DNA of 64,000 nucleotides, taken from Nocardioides sp. B-3. GTDB taxonomy: Bacteria > Actinomycetota > Actinomycetes > Propionibacteriales > Nocardioidaceae. Positions 36,993-48,825 of this stretch are shown piece by piece; within the stretch, counting starts at the first letter, position 1; every line of letters begins with the position of its first letter. The notes under the pieces were generated by a model. The model was not told where the DNA came from and ran no database searches. It saw only the letters and a list, made by a program, of their open reading frames with translations. The position numbers were made by a program, and so were the translations under genes. The stretch spans positions 2,790,001 to 2,854,000 of the forward strand of contig NZ_CP087968.1 in NCBI RefSeq assembly GCF_024703895.1, read 5' to 3'.

Positions 36993-37001
36993 CGTCGCTT
37001 C

Positions 37002-37136
37002 ATGGAGTCCGTCCGGGTCCGTGGTTGCGTCATCCGGACCGGTGCGCGTGCACCACCCCCCGAGGGCAAGCCGATGCCAGTCGCAGGCGAAACGGCCCAC
37101 GTAAGGCTGGCAACAGCCGATCACGGTGCGGCTTAG
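37002..37136 (+). CDS. Possible 44-residue leaderless small ORF in the hpf leader
   Basis: ATG lies 6 bp after TAGCGT, the same geometry as real leaderless genes here. The product begins MESVRVRGCVIRTG and ends ADHGAA; it has no recognised domain. It could be a translated leader peptide rather than a functional protein, or chance. Confidence 0.25.
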   Translation: MESVRVRGCVIRTGARAPPPEGKPMPVAGETAHVRLATADHGAA

Positions 37137-37195
37137 AAGTAAGTCCTGCCTCGGCGCCGCCGTCAGATACGGCGCTCGTCGGGAGAGGGCCGGTA

Positions 37196-37309
37196 GTGGC
37201 ATTCAAGCTGCGAAAGCTCCCGCAGGCGATTGTGGGGACGAAGACCGGGTCGGCCGGGCGGGCTCCATCTCACCTTGCCAAACAGAGTGCAGGAGTGTGC
37301 GCGCAGTAG
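37196..37309 (+). CDS. Possible 37-residue small basic ORF before hpf
   Basis: GTG preceded by GGGAGAGG at about 5 bp. The product starts MAFKLRKLPQAIVGTKTG and is basic with no known domain. Supported only by its ribosome site. Confidence 0.2.
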   Translation: MAFKLRKLPQAIVGTKTGSAGRAPSHLAKQSAGVCAQ

Positions 37310-37333
37310 TAGCCCTGCTACAAGGAGGTTCAC

Positions 37334-37953
37334 ATGGATGTTGTGGTCACCGGCCGGCACTTCGAGGTGTCAGACAGGTTCCGTGAACATGTATCAGAAA
37401 AGCTCGCTCGGCTCGAGAAGCACGATCACAGGATCATTCGAGTCCGGGTCGAGGTCGAGGAGGAGAAGAACCCCCGACAACACGACCGCTCCATCAAGAT
37501 CGAGCTGACCGCCTTCTCCAAGGGCCCGGTGATCCGCGCGGAGGCAGCAGCCGACGACAAGATGGGCGCGCTGGACCTCGCGCTCGACAAGATGGCCTCC
37601 CAGATGCGTCGCGCCGCAGACCGCCGCCGCGTGCACCGTGGCCGCCACACCCCGCAATCCGTCGGACAGGCCATGGCCGGCAGTGCTGACGCCATCCCGG
37701 TCACCAACGACGACGCCGACGAGGTCGTGACCGAACGCCGTGGGGACCGATCACGGTCACCGGCGACGGACCGCTCGTGGTGCGCGAGAAGTCGCACGCG
37801 GCCGCGCCGATGACCCTCGACACGGCCCTCTACGAGATGGAGCTCGTGGGCCACGACTTCTTCCTCTTCGTCGACAAGGAGAGCGAGAAGCCTTCGGTCG
37901 TCTATCGCCGTCGCGGCTACGACTACGGCGTCATCTCGCTCGACCCGGACTGA
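37334..37953 (+). CDS. hpf: Ribosome hibernation promoting factor, long form
   Basis: Binds the 30S subunit and joins 70S ribosomes into inactive dimers in stress. About 206 residues. N-terminal domain: MDVVVTGRHFEVSDRFREHVSEKLARLEKHDHR and AEAAADDKMGALDLALDKMASQMRR. C-terminal dimerising domain: PMTLDTALYEMELVGHDFFLFVDKE and SVVYRRRGYDYGVI. The frame is broken at about 37742 in the linker. A strong AAGGAGG lies 6 bp before the ATG. Confidence 0.95.
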
Positions 37954-37959
37954 GCTGGA

Positions 37960-37988
37960 CGGACCCACACGGCCCGACGGAGGGTCCG
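37960..37988 (+). terminator. Possible hairpin terminator after hpf
   Basis: CGGACCC and GGGTCCG, 7 bp, with a 15-nt loop, 7 bp after the hpf stop. Confidence 0.4.
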
Positions 37989-38027
37989 AGGGCGACCGGT
38001 CACGCCCGTGTCTGTCATGATGCGGGC

Positions 38028-38711
38028 GTGACCGAGGCAACAGGAACGCCGGGGACCGAACCCATCCGCGTGCTCGTGGTCGACGACCAAGAGCTCTTCC
38101 GTCGCGGCCTGACGATGCTGCTGGCGCAGGACGCCGATATCGAGGTCGTCGGGGAGGCCGCCGACGGCATCACCGGCACCGATCTGGCCGAGTCGCTCGC
38201 GCCCGATGTCGTGCTCCTCGACGTACGCATGCCGCGTCGCTCCGGCGTCGACGCCTGCCGGGCGATCAAGGAGGCCGTGCCCTCGGCCAAGATCATCATG
38301 CTCACCGTCTCCGACGAGGAGGGTGACCTCTACGAGACCGTCAAGAACGGTGCGTCGGGCTATCTCCTCAAGGACTCCTCCATCGAGGAGGTCGCGCAGG
38401 CGATCCGCGTGGTCAACGAGGGCCAGTCGCTGATCAGCCCGTCGATGGCGATCAAGCTGATCGACGAGTTCAAGCAGATGTCCAAGCCGGACAAGCAGCA
38501 GAACACCGCGCTCAAGCTCACCGAGCGCGAGCTCGAGGTGCTGCGGCTGGTCGCGCGCGGCCTGAACAACCGCGAGGTCGCCAAGGAGCTCTTCATCTCC
38601 GAGAACACCGTGAAGAACCACGTGCGCAACATCTTGGAGAAGCTGCAGCTGCACTCGCGCATGGAAGCCGTCATGTATGCCATGAAGGAAAAGCTTCTCG
38701 ACCTGCCGTAG
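38028..38711 (+). CDS. NarL/FixJ-type response regulator
   Basis: 227 residues, intact. Receiver: VLVVDDQELFRRGL, Asp in VVLLDVRMPRRSG, MLTVSDEEGDLYETVKNGASGYLLKD. LuxR-type HTH: LTERELEVLRLVARGLNNREVAKELFISENTVKNHVRNILEKL. No kinase gene adjoins it, so it is an orphan in this window. GTG at 38028 follows a CATGAT box by 6 bp, consistent with a leaderless transcript. Its place between hpf and secA is shared by other actinobacteria. Confidence 0.92.
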   Translation: MTEATGTPGTEPIRVLVVDDQELFRRGLTMLLAQDADIEVVGEAADGITGTDLAESLAPDVVLLDVRMPRRSGVDACRAIKEAVPSAKIIMLTVSDEEGDLYETVKNGASGYLLKDSSIEEVAQAIRVVNEGQSLISPSMAIKLIDEFKQMSKPDKQQNTALKLTERELEVLRLVARGLNNREVAKELFISENTVKNHVRNILEKLQLHSRMEAVMYAMKEKLLDLP

Positions 38712-38720
38712 GTCCGGACG

Positions 38721-39941
38721 ATGGAGTCGATCAGCAAGCTGCAGGCCCGCCGCATCGCGCTGGCCGCCCGGGGCTTCACGGACCGCACGCACGCGGCCCC
38801 GTCGATGAAGACGCTCGAACGCACGCTGGCTCGCACCGGCGTGCTCCGGGTCGACTCGGTCAACGTGCTGCAGCGCGCGACTTCATGCCGCTCTACTCGC
38901 GGATGGGCGACTACGACGTGAGTCTGTTGAGCCGGGCCGCGGGTGATCATGGCAAGCGGCCGCGCCGGATGGTGGAGTACTGGGCACACGTGCAGGCCTT
39001 CATGCCGGTCGACCTGTGGCCCGTCATGCAGCATCGGATGGACCGCTACCGCGGCGAGCGCGGCAAGTGGGGCTTCACCGCAGATCCCCTGCTGGAGCCA
39101 CGGATCCCGGCCGCCGTCCGCGAGCGTGGGCCGGTGACCGCGCGCGGTCTCGACGAGGAATTCAGCGGTCCCCGGGTCAAGGAGCACTGGGGCTGGAACT
39201 GGTCCGACGCGCGCCGGGTCCCGGACTTCCTCTTCCTCACCGGCGACGTGGCCATCGCGGGCCGCACCAGCCAGTTCGAGGTGCTCTACGACGTGCCCGA
39301 GCGGGTGCTTCCCGCCGACGTGCTGACGCTGCCGACGCCCACCGGGGCGGAGGCGGACGTCGAGCTCGTACGCCGGGCCGCTCGCTCGCACGGTGTCGGG
39401 TCCGTCAAGTGCTTCGCGGACTACTACCGGATGCCGGTCGCGGACACCGGGGCCGCGGTCGACACGCTCGTCGAGACCGGCGAGCTCACCGCCGTACAGG
39501 TGCAGGGGTGGCGCAGACCTGCGTTCCTGCACGCGGACGCCAAGGTGCCGCGACGCGTCGGCGCCCGGGCCCTGCTGAGCCCCTTCGATCCCGTGGTGTG
39601 GGAGCGGGACCGGGCCGAGGCGCTGTTCGACTTCTTCTACCGCATCGAGATCTACGTCCCTGCCGCCAAGCGCGTCCACGGCTACTACGTCCTGCCGTTC
39701 CTGCTGGGCGACGCGATCGTCGCGCGGGTCGACCTGAAGGCAGACCGGGCCACCGGGCGGCTCCTCGTGAAGGGCGCGTACGGCGAAGCGGGAGCCCCCC
39801 GAGGAGACGGCCGAGGAGCTCGCGGCGGAGCTGGACAGGCTGGCCGGGTGGTTGCGGCTGATCGAGGTCGTGGTGGAACAGCGCGGGGATCTGGCGTCCG
39901 CACTCGCTGCCGCTTCGGCCACGGCTGGGTGGCGTGGGTAG
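38721..39941 (+). CDS. YcaQ/AlkX-like winged-helix protein (DNA crosslink glycosylase family)
   Basis: About 407 residues. Seen: SKLQARRIALAARGF, RTGVLRVDSVNVLQRAHFMPLYSRMG, LLEPRIPAAVRERGPVTARGLDE, WGWNWSDARRVPDFLFLTGDVAIAGR, ALLSPFDPVVWERDRAEALFDFFYRIEIYVPA and GYYVLPFLLGD. Members (E. coli YcaQ) open DNA interstrand crosslinks by removing alkylated bases; the same activity is inferred. The frame is broken near 38876 and 39800. It starts 9 bp after the regulator. Confidence 0.85.
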
Positions 39942-40007
39942 CATGATCGACGGCCATCCGGCCGCCCCATTCTCTGCTTCACCCACTTCATACGGAGTCG
40001 CATCACC

Positions 40008-42877
<2,870 letters not shown>

Positions 42878-42888
42878 CGGCAGCCGCT

Positions 42889-42966
42889 GGTTGAGCAGGC
42901 GCGCCAGCGCCGTGTCGAAACCAAGGCCACCCGGCTCCGGAACGGACTGGGTTTCGACTGCTCACG
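42889..42966 (+). repeat. REP-like repeat plus an inverted partial copy after secA
   Basis: Full copy at 42889-42922 (GGTTGAGCAGGCGCGCC to GTGTCGAAACC); inverted partial copy GGTTTCGACTGCTCA at about 42950-42964. GTCGAAACC can pair with GGTTTCGAC, so the region may fold and end transcripts from both convergent genes. Confidence 0.7.
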
Positions 42967-43488
42967 CCCACTCGAGGGCCGGGCACTGCCAGCGACCGTC
43001 GACGACCTCGAAGCGAGCGGCCGGGGCGCGGGACCGGGCGCCGTAGCGCACGTGCGCCGCAGCCTCGAGGGCGTCGTCACGGACCGGGCTGGTGCGGGTC
43101 GATCGCAGCACCGGCCGGATGGCACCACGACCGCGACCGAGCGCCGGGGTGGTCCCCGCCGCCTTGGCCACGAGCCGGGCGCGGCGCGTGAGCTCGCCGT
43201 AGACCTCGGGGGAGCAGTGCCGCAGCAGCTGGGCCGCGGGCCGGTCGCCGCACGCGATCTCGACGGCGCAGGCCGGGTGACGGCGGACGAACTGGTCGAG
43301 CTCGGCGCGCTTGCAGGGCCTCGGACGCCACGAGGTCGCTGCTTCGTTGGGGAGGGTGGTGGGGCGACGGTGCCCGGACCTCGGTGTCCGGCGGGTCGAG
43401 CCGAGGCGTCAGGTCGAGGGCGAGCGAGCCCCCGGACGCTGGCGACCGGGACGGTGCGTCGGATCGGGATGACGTTGGCGGCGCTCAT
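42962..43488 (-). CDS. Rv3235-like family protein
   Basis: About 175 residues. N-terminus SAANVIPIRRTVPVAS; the C-terminal conserved part is ELDQFVRRHPACAVEIACG, PAAQLLRHCSPEVYGELTRRARLV, and HVRYGARSRAPAARFEVVDGRWQC ending at LEWA. This small actinobacterial family sits downstream of secA, as here, convergent with it; the function is unknown. The frame is broken near 43440 and 43312. ATG overlaps the LysM gene stop. Confidence 0.75.
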
Positions 43489-44231
43489 GCACGTACTCGC
43501 TTCGCTCCGTGCGCGCATGAGGCACCATCCGCGCTGTGTTGATTGACTCGCTCGCTTCGCTCGCTCATGGTCGTGCCTTTCGGTTCCGAACCCGGCTCGA
43601 GGTCGAGCCCGGGGTGGATGAGGTCGGGGTCGGCGCCGACGGCCTGCCGGTTGGCCGCATAGAGCTCGCGCCGGGCCGCGTCGATGTCGGCGGTTGAGGC
43701 AGCTGGTCCCAACCGCTCGGATGCGATCGACCACAGCGAGTCGCCGGCCCGAACGGTGATGGCTGCGGGCGTCTCGAGGGCCACCCGGGCCGGCTTGGGG
43801 GCGGGTCGCTGGATCGGGTGCGCGACCGCGTCGGCGACGGCCCGGTCGGGCATCGGCAGGCCGACCGGGGAGTGGTCCCCGGCGCCGCTGCCGGCCATCG
43901 CCGGGGCGGAGACACCGGCCGGGACGGCGGCACCGCAGGCGGCCAGCACCGGGCGTCGCGTGAGTCCTCGCGGCGCCGTGGAGGCGGGGCGACCGCGCAC
44001 CGGGTCGGCAACGGTGGCGGTGGTGACGAGCCATAGCCAGCCCGCGCACGCGACCAGCGCCGCCGAGGCGACCGCCACGAGCAGGTCCTCGAACGAGCCG
44101 TGCCAGACCGTGGACGACGTGAGCGACCCGGCCGCGTCGGCGACGGCCGACCAGGTCGCGAGCACGGCCGTGGTGACGAGCAACCAGACCGCCGGGCAGC
44201 GGCCCACTGATGAGTTCTTCCCCCGAGACAT
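43485..44231 (-). CDS. LysM-domain membrane protein
   Basis: 248 residues, intact. Two transmembrane helices near the N-terminus (VWLLVTTAVLATWSAVADAAG and LLVAVASAALVACAGWLWLVTT), a Pro/Ala-rich stretch with RRPVLAACGAAVPAG, then one LysM module at about residues 162-215 (ITVRAGDSLWSIASERLG, YAANRQAVGADPDLIHPG) that should bind peptidoglycan. The last 28 or so residues (MSERSERVNQHSAD and on) are encoded by GAGCGAAGCGAG repeats, so the native end is probably near EPKGTT. Confidence 0.82.
   Translation of the reverse strand: MSRGKNSSVGRCPAVWLLVTTAVLATWSAVADAAGSLTSSTVWHGSFEDLLVAVASAALVACAGWLWLVTTATVADPVRGRPASTAPRGLTRRPVLAACGAAVPAGVSAPAMAGSGAGDHSPVGLPMPDRAVADAVAHPIQRPAPKPARVALETPAAITVRAGDSLWSIASERLGPAASTADIDAARRELYAANRQAVGADPDLIHPGLDLEPGSEPKGTTMSERSERVNQHSADGASCAHGAKRVRA
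43495..43568 (-). repeat. GAGCGAAGCGAG-type repeat pair at the LysM/Rv3235-like junction
   Basis: On the minus strand ATGAGCGAGCGAAGCGAGCG (43568 downward) and GGAGCGAAGCGAGT (43508 downward) lie 40 bp apart, giving the LysM protein a repeat-encoded tail. Short self-complementary repeats of this type recur in actinobacterial intergenic DNA. Confidence 0.5.
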
Positions 44232-44312
44232 CCCCGAACCTTTCGTTTGCGTCCGTTTGCATCATCTAAGGCAACTTTGGGCGCGATGTCAAAGGGTTGT
44301 GCACAGGCGGGC

Positions 44313-44318
44313 TAGGGT
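44313..44318 (+). promoter_or_regulatory. -10 box TAGGGT of the uncharacterised gene at 44325 (leaderless)
   Basis: TAGGGT ends 6 bp before ATG 44325; there is no ribosome site. Divergent from the LysM gene. Confidence 0.5.
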
Positions 44319-44324
44319 CGGCAC

Positions 44325-44870
44325 ATGGCGCCACATCCCTCCCGGGACGACCAGCTCTTCTCCCTCTTCGACGACCCGGAGGGTCAGGCGTCGGCGCTCT
44401 ACGAGCAGGAGCGCGACGCGGAGCTCCTCGATCGCAGCCGTGCGGAATACCGCCGGGTCACCCTCGACTCGAGACTGATGGCCAGCGTCGGCGACCGGTT
44501 GGCGCTCACGGTCGTGGGCGTGGGACGCATCGAGGGCGAGCTGCAGCGCATGGGGCTCGGCTGGTGCCCGGTCAGCGGCCACGCGCAGGACTGGATCGTG
44601 CGCACGCCCTGCATCGAGGTCGTCCAGGGTGCCTCGGACCGCTCGATCCCCGAGGTCGCTCGGTCGCCGCTGCACAAGCTGGGGGTCACGTCGGCGCTGC
44701 GCCGACTGGCCGAGTCACGGGTGCGCTGCGTCGTACACCTCGTCGACGGCGGCCAGCACGAAGCCGTCGTACGCCGCGTCGGCGCCGACTTCGTCGAGAT
44801 CACGACGCCCGGCGACGAGGCGGTGCTGATCGCCTATGACGCGATCAGTGCGGTGCAGAGCCGGGATTGA
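44325..44870 (+). CDS. Conserved actinobacterial protein of unknown function
   Basis: 181 residues, intact. I do not recognise a named domain. An acidic N-terminal helix (QLFSLFDDPEGQASALYEQERDAELLDRSRAEYR) leads to a mixed alpha/beta part (LALTVVGVGRIEGELQRMGLGWCPVSGH) and a C-terminal small beta-barrel-like stretch (RCVVHLVDGGQHEAVVRRVGADFVEITTP). No signal peptide or membrane segment, so cytosolic. It faces tatB tail to tail, 9 bp away. Confidence 0.7.
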   Translation: MAPHPSRDDQLFSLFDDPEGQASALYEQERDAELLDRSRAEYRRVTLDSRLMASVGDRLALTVVGVGRIEGELQRMGLGWCPVSGHAQDWIVRTPCIEVVQGASDRSIPEVARSPLHKLGVTSALRRLAESRVRCVVHLVDGGQHEAVVRRVGADFVEITTPGDEAVLIAYDAISAVQSRD

Positions 44871-44879
44871 TCCGCCGGC

Positions 44880-45200
44880 TCAGGTCGCGTCGACGTCGTA
44901 CGGCGGGCGCTGGCCCTCCGCCGGGGCGGGCTCGGCGAGGGGGCGGGCGTCCTCGTCCTCCATCGCCTCGATGATGTGGCGCCGCACGATGGTGCGGGGG
45001 TCGAGGTCGCGCAGCTCAAGATCGGCGTAGTCGGGGCCGAGCTCCTCGCGGATCTCGTCGCGCGCGGAGTTGGCCATGGCCTTGGCCTTGCGCATCATGA
45101 TGCCGGCCTGCTTGGCCAGCACCGGCAACCGGTCGGGGCCGAAGGCGATGATCGCGACGAACGCGATCAACGCCATCTCAGCCAGCCCGACGCCGAACAC
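44880..45200 (-). CDS. tatB: Sec-independent protein translocase TatB
   Basis: Part of the twin-arginine receptor complex with TatC. 106 residues: a short N-terminal helix (VGLAEMALIAFVAIIAFGPDRLPVLAK) with the invariant E near residue 8 and the FGP hinge, then a long amphipathic helix (MMRKAKAMANSARDEIREELG) and an acidic Pro-rich tail. TatA is usually shorter and lacks this tail. It starts 3 bp after the mrp stop on the same strand. Confidence 0.88.
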   Translation of the reverse strand: MFGVGLAEMALIAFVAIIAFGPDRLPVLAKQAGIMMRKAKAMANSARDEIREELGPDYADLELRDLDPRTIVRRHIIEAMEDEDARPLAEPAPAEGQRPPYDVDAT

Positions 45201-45203
45201 GGG

Positions 45204-46349
45204 TCAGAACTTCGCGCTCGGCGTGAGGCCCAGCTGCATGCCGGCCGGGCCGCGTCCGCGACCGATCAGGTCTTCGGCGACCTTGACCAGCTCGACGGCC
45301 GCCACCGACGTGGGATCGGAGTCGACGATCGGCTTGCCGGCGTCGCCACCCTCCCGCAGCGAGGGATCGAGCGGGATGCGGCCGAGGACCCGGACGTCGT
45401 AGCCGAAGCGCTGCGACAGGGTCGCGGCGACGCGGTCACCGCCGCCGCTGCCGAAGACCTCCATGGTGGAACCGTCGGGCAGCGTCAGGTAGCTCATGTT
45501 CTCGACCACGCCGACGACGCGCTGGTGCATCATCGAGGCCATCGTGCCGGCGCGCTCGGCGACCTCGGCGGCGGCCTCCTCCGGGGCGTCGTGACGACGA
45601 CGAACTCGGCGTTGGGCAGGTGCTGGCCCAGCGAGATGGCGACGTCACCGGTGCCCGGGGGCAGGTCGAGCAGGAGCACGTCGAGGTCGCCCCAGTAGAC
45701 GTCGGAGAGCATCTGGACCGGGGCCCGGTCGAGGCATCGGGCCGCGCCACGCGACGACCTGGTCGCGCCGCGGCTTGAGCATCCCGATGGAGATGACCGA
45801 GACGCCGCTGGGGGTCGGCACCGGCATGATCAGGTCGTCGACCTGCGTGGGGCGCGTCGGCGACGCCGAGCATCGCGGGCACCGAGTGGCCGTAGATGTC
45901 GGCGTCCACGATGCCGACCTTCAGCCCCTGCTTGGCCATCGCCAGCGCAGGTTGACGGTCACCGAGGACTTGCCGACCCCGCCCTTGCCGCTGGCGATCG
46001 CATAGACCTTCGTCAGCGAGCCGGGCTGGGCGAAGGGGATCTCGCGCTCGGCCTTGCCGCCGCTGAGGACCTCCTTGAGACCGCCGCGCTGCTCCGGGGT
46101 CATCACGCCGAGCGTCAGGTCGACACCGGTGACGCCGGGGACCGTGTTGACGGCCGCCGTCACGTCGCGCGTGATCGTGTCCTTGAGCGGGCAGCCGGCC
46201 ACCGTGAGCAGCACGGTGACGGCGACCTCGCCGCCGTCCGAGATGGTCACGGAATCGACCATGTTCAGCTCGGTGATGGGGCGCTTGATCTCGGGGTCGT
46301 TGACTCGGGCGAGGGCAGCGGTGATCTGATCGACAGTCGGGGTGCTCAT
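45204..46349 (-). CDS. mrp: Mrp/ApbC-type P-loop iron-sulfur carrier
   Basis: Carries or loads iron-sulfur clusters using ATP. About 380 residues. N-terminal DUF59/MIP18 part ([37 protein letters not shown]), then the NTPase: deviant Walker [74 protein letters not shown]. The usual CxxC near the end is absent ([12 protein letters not shown]). The frame is broken near 45586, 45737, 45852 and 45948, the last being CCTGG losing a G. Confidence 0.9.
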
Positions 46350-46382
46350 GATGGAGTCGAGTCTACGAGCCGACCGGGCGTC

Positions 46383-46913
46383 TCACCCCAGTGGTGGCTG
46401 ATCGCGGTCGTCGTCTTCGTCACTTCGGGCGAGCTCCTCGAGGTCCGCATAGAGCCCCTTGAGCTCCGAGCGCAGGAAGTCGCGCGTCGCGACCTCGCCC
46501 ACGGACATGCGCAGCGAGGCCACCTCGCGGGCCGGGAACTCCATGTCGGCGTGCGCTCGCGCGTTGGCTCGGCGGTCCTGCTCGGCCACCACCTTGTCGC
46601 GGAGCTCCTGCCGGTTCTGGGCGAGCAGGATCAGCGGTGCGGCGTACGACGCCTGCAGGCTGAGCATCAGGGTCAGGAAGATGAAGGGGAACTCGTCGTA
46701 TCGCCACTCGGACGGCGCCAGCGTGTTCCACGCCATCCAGACGATCACGAACAGCGTCATCCACATCAGGAACTTCGCGGTGCCCATGAAGCGCGCGAAC
46801 TGCTCGGCGAAGGAGCCGAACGCATCGGCGTCGTAGTTGGGGCGACGCATCAGCGGCGGACGCCGGGTCTCGCGGGGAGTGTCGAGGCGGGCGCGGGTGC
46901 GGGGTTCGCTCAT
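46383..46913 (-). CDS. DUF1003 membrane protein
   Basis: 176 residues, intact. FGSFAEQFARFMGTAKFLMWMTLFVIVWMAWNTLAP and YDEFPFIFLTLMLSLQASYAAPLILLAQNRQ give the two DUF1003 helices, followed by a coiled cytosolic tail (DRRANARAHADMEFPAREVA, LKGLYADLEELARSDEDDD). The function is unknown. Its ATG overlaps the stop of the MgtE-N/CBS gene, so the two are co-expressed; both may relate to magnesium or membrane-ion handling. Confidence 0.88.
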   Translation of the reverse strand: MSEPRTRARLDTPRETRRPPLMRRPNYDADAFGSFAEQFARFMGTAKFLMWMTLFVIVWMAWNTLAPSEWRYDEFPFIFLTLMLSLQASYAAPLILLAQNRQELRDKVVAEQDRRANARAHADMEFPAREVASLRMSVGEVATRDFLRSELKGLYADLEELARSDEDDDRDQPPLG

Positions 46914-48185
46914 CGGCCACCCGCCCCGGAGATGGGCCCCGGCCGGTCGGCCCGGTCACGCCAGTTGTCGGGCAGCATGTGGTCGAGCAGGTCGTCCACC
47001 GTGACCGCGCCGAGGAGGCGCCCCTCCTCGTCGACGACGGGACAGGCGACGAGGTTGTACGTCGCCGGGTGCGCGGCCACCTCGTCGATCGTCGCGTCGT
47101 GGCGCAACGGGTCCATCGACTCGTCGAGGGCGGCGGCCACCAGCGTCGACGGGGGCTCGCGCAGCAGTCGCTGGATGTGTGCGGCGCCGATGAGCCGCCC
47201 GGTCGGCGTCTCCAGCGGCTGGCGGCAGACGTAGACGAGCGCGGCCAGCGCGGGGGTCAGCTCGGGGTTGCGCACGTGCGCGAGCGCGTCGGCGACCGTG
47301 GCGTCGGGGGAGAGGATCACCGGCTCCGGCGTCATCATGGCGCCGGCCGTCTTGTCGGCGTAGGACATCAGTCGGCGTACGTCCTCGGCCTCCTCCGGCT
47401 CCATCAGTCCGAGCAGCGTGGCCGCAGTGTCGGGGTGGAGGTCGGCGATCAGGTCGGCCGCGTCGTCGGGCGACATCTCCTCCAGCACGTCGGCCGCACG
47501 CTCGCGGTCCAGGAGCTCGAGGATCTCGACCCGGTCCTCCTCGGGCAGCTCCTCCAGCACGTCGGCGAGCCGCTCGTCGTTCATCGCCGCGACCACCGCC
47601 AGCAGGCGCTCGCGCGGCAGCTCGTGGATGACGTTGGCCGCGTCGGCGGGCCGCATCTCGCTCAGCGTGGCGTTGAGGTGGGTCGCGCCCTGCGTCTCCT
47701 CGCGCCGGGTCAGCCCCTCGACGTCGCGCCACTCGAGGGTGTGGGTCTGGCCGCGTCGACGGAAGCCCTTCGACGGTTCCTGTACGGCGACGCGCGAGAG
47801 CACCCAGTCGCGGTTGCGCGCCTGCTCCATCGCGACGTCGTAGACCGTCCCCTGCACGCCGGTGTCCTTGATCACCACGCGGCGATCGAACATCTGACCC
47901 ATCACCGGGGTCTCGGTGCTGCGCTGCTCGAAGCGGCGCATGTTGAGCAGCCCGGTCGTGTAGACCTGCCCGCTGTCGATGTTGGTGACCCGGGTCATCG
48001 GCACGAAGATCCGGCGCCGGCCGAACACCTCGGCCACCATGCCGAGCACCCGTGGCTGGTTGGTGGAGTCGGAGCGCAGGGCCACGACGACGTCGCGGAC
48101 CTTGGCGACCTGATCGCCCTGCGGGTCGAAGATGGGCAGACCCACGAGGCGGGCCGGGTAGACCCCCGGTCGGAGTGCTGCTCAT
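46910..48185 (-). CDS. MgtE N-domain and CBS-pair regulatory protein with PRC-barrel-like head (Rv1232c-like)
   Basis: About 424 residues. Head: two PRC-barrel-like modules (VGLPIFDPQGDQVAKVRDVVV, DRRVVIKDTGVQGTVYDVAM). Middle: MgtE N-domain superhelix (LPRERLLAVVAAMNDERLADVLEELPEEDRVEILELLD, MSPDDAADLIADLHPDTAATLLGLM). End: paired CBS (AGAMMTPEPVILSPDATVADALAHVR and MDPLRHDATIDEVAAHPATYNLVACPVVDEEGRLLGAVTVDDLLDH). The MgtE channel helices are absent, so it is a sensor rather than a transporter. The frame is broken near 48165. Confidence 0.88.
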
Positions 48186-48277
48186 GGCATCGAAGGCTAC
48201 CGGGGGCGAGCGCGTCGCAGGACGCGACGCCACGGTAGCGGGTGTGCGCGAGATGTGGTCGTGCTGCTGACTTCACC

Positions 48278-48283
48278 TACCAT
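48278..48283 (+). promoter_or_regulatory. -10 box TACCAT of the lipoprotein gene (leaderless)
   Basis: TACCAT ends 7 bp before ATG 48291. The spacer belongs to ACCATCGGTGGT, a 4-4-4 inverted repeat. Confidence 0.4.
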
Positions 48284-48290
48284 CGGTGGT

Positions 48291-48789
48291 ATGGCAAATC
48301 TGCGGAGCAGGCTCTCGGCCGTCCTCGTCGTCCTCTGTGCCGTCACCGCGCTCGGCGCGTGTGGCAACAGAAGCGGACAACGACCGGGCCACCGACCCGA
48401 GCTCGGAGACCACGTCCGAGACGCCCAGCGAGTCGCCCAGCGAGGCGACGACCGAGGCGGGCGCACTGCCCGAGTGCGCGGACGTCTGGGTCGACGGGCA
48501 GGTGCTGCCGGCGGACTACACGGCCTGCACCACCGACGGGGAGACGATCAAGCCGGCGAAGAAGAAGTGCGGCTACGGCGCCACCTTCATCGAGCAGGAC
48601 GGCCGATTCTTTGCGATGAAGGGCAACGAGATCACCGACGCGGGCGATCTCGAGACCAACGCCGACTACCAGCAGCTGCTGGCGACCTGCCAGAGCCTGA
48701 ACAACTGGCTCGCTGGCACAACCAATGGGGCCGCGGCGCCATCACAGCACTACCAGCACTACCTGCACGCCCGCTCGTTTGCGCACTGA
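48291..48789 (+). CDS. Small secreted lipoprotein with Ser/Thr/Glu-rich linker
   Basis: About 165 residues. Type II signal peptide (LSAVLVVLCAVTALGAC) with the lipobox Cys, then an acidic repeat linker (TDPSSETTSETPSESPSEATTE), then a globular part with four or five cysteines (LPECADVWVDGQVLPADYTACTTDGETIK, KKKCGYGATFIEQDGRFFAMKGNEITDAG). No known domain. The frame is broken near 48372, right after the lipobox; the last 30 residues may also be shifted. Confidence 0.65.
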
Positions 48790-48825
48790 AGTTTCGTCTG
48801 ACACACAAGGGGACAAGTCACCACC

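Larger units (their letters stand above)
36990..37333 (+). promoter_or_regulatory. Promoter and long leader between comF and hpf
   Basis: A strong -10 box TAGCGT (36990-36995) overlaps the comF stop. The following ~335 nt contain no known gene and end in AAGGAGG before hpf. A transcript starting at 37002 would carry two possible short ORFs (37002-37136 and 37196-37309) and several GC-rich inverted repeats. I could not match it to a known riboswitch. Confidence 0.45.

Noticed and set aside
36996..37333. Known riboswitch or 6C RNA in the hpf leader
   Set aside because: There is a C-run (CACCACCCCCC) but not the two C-loop hairpins of 6C RNA, and cobalamin, c-di-AMP, glycine and TPP signatures are absent.
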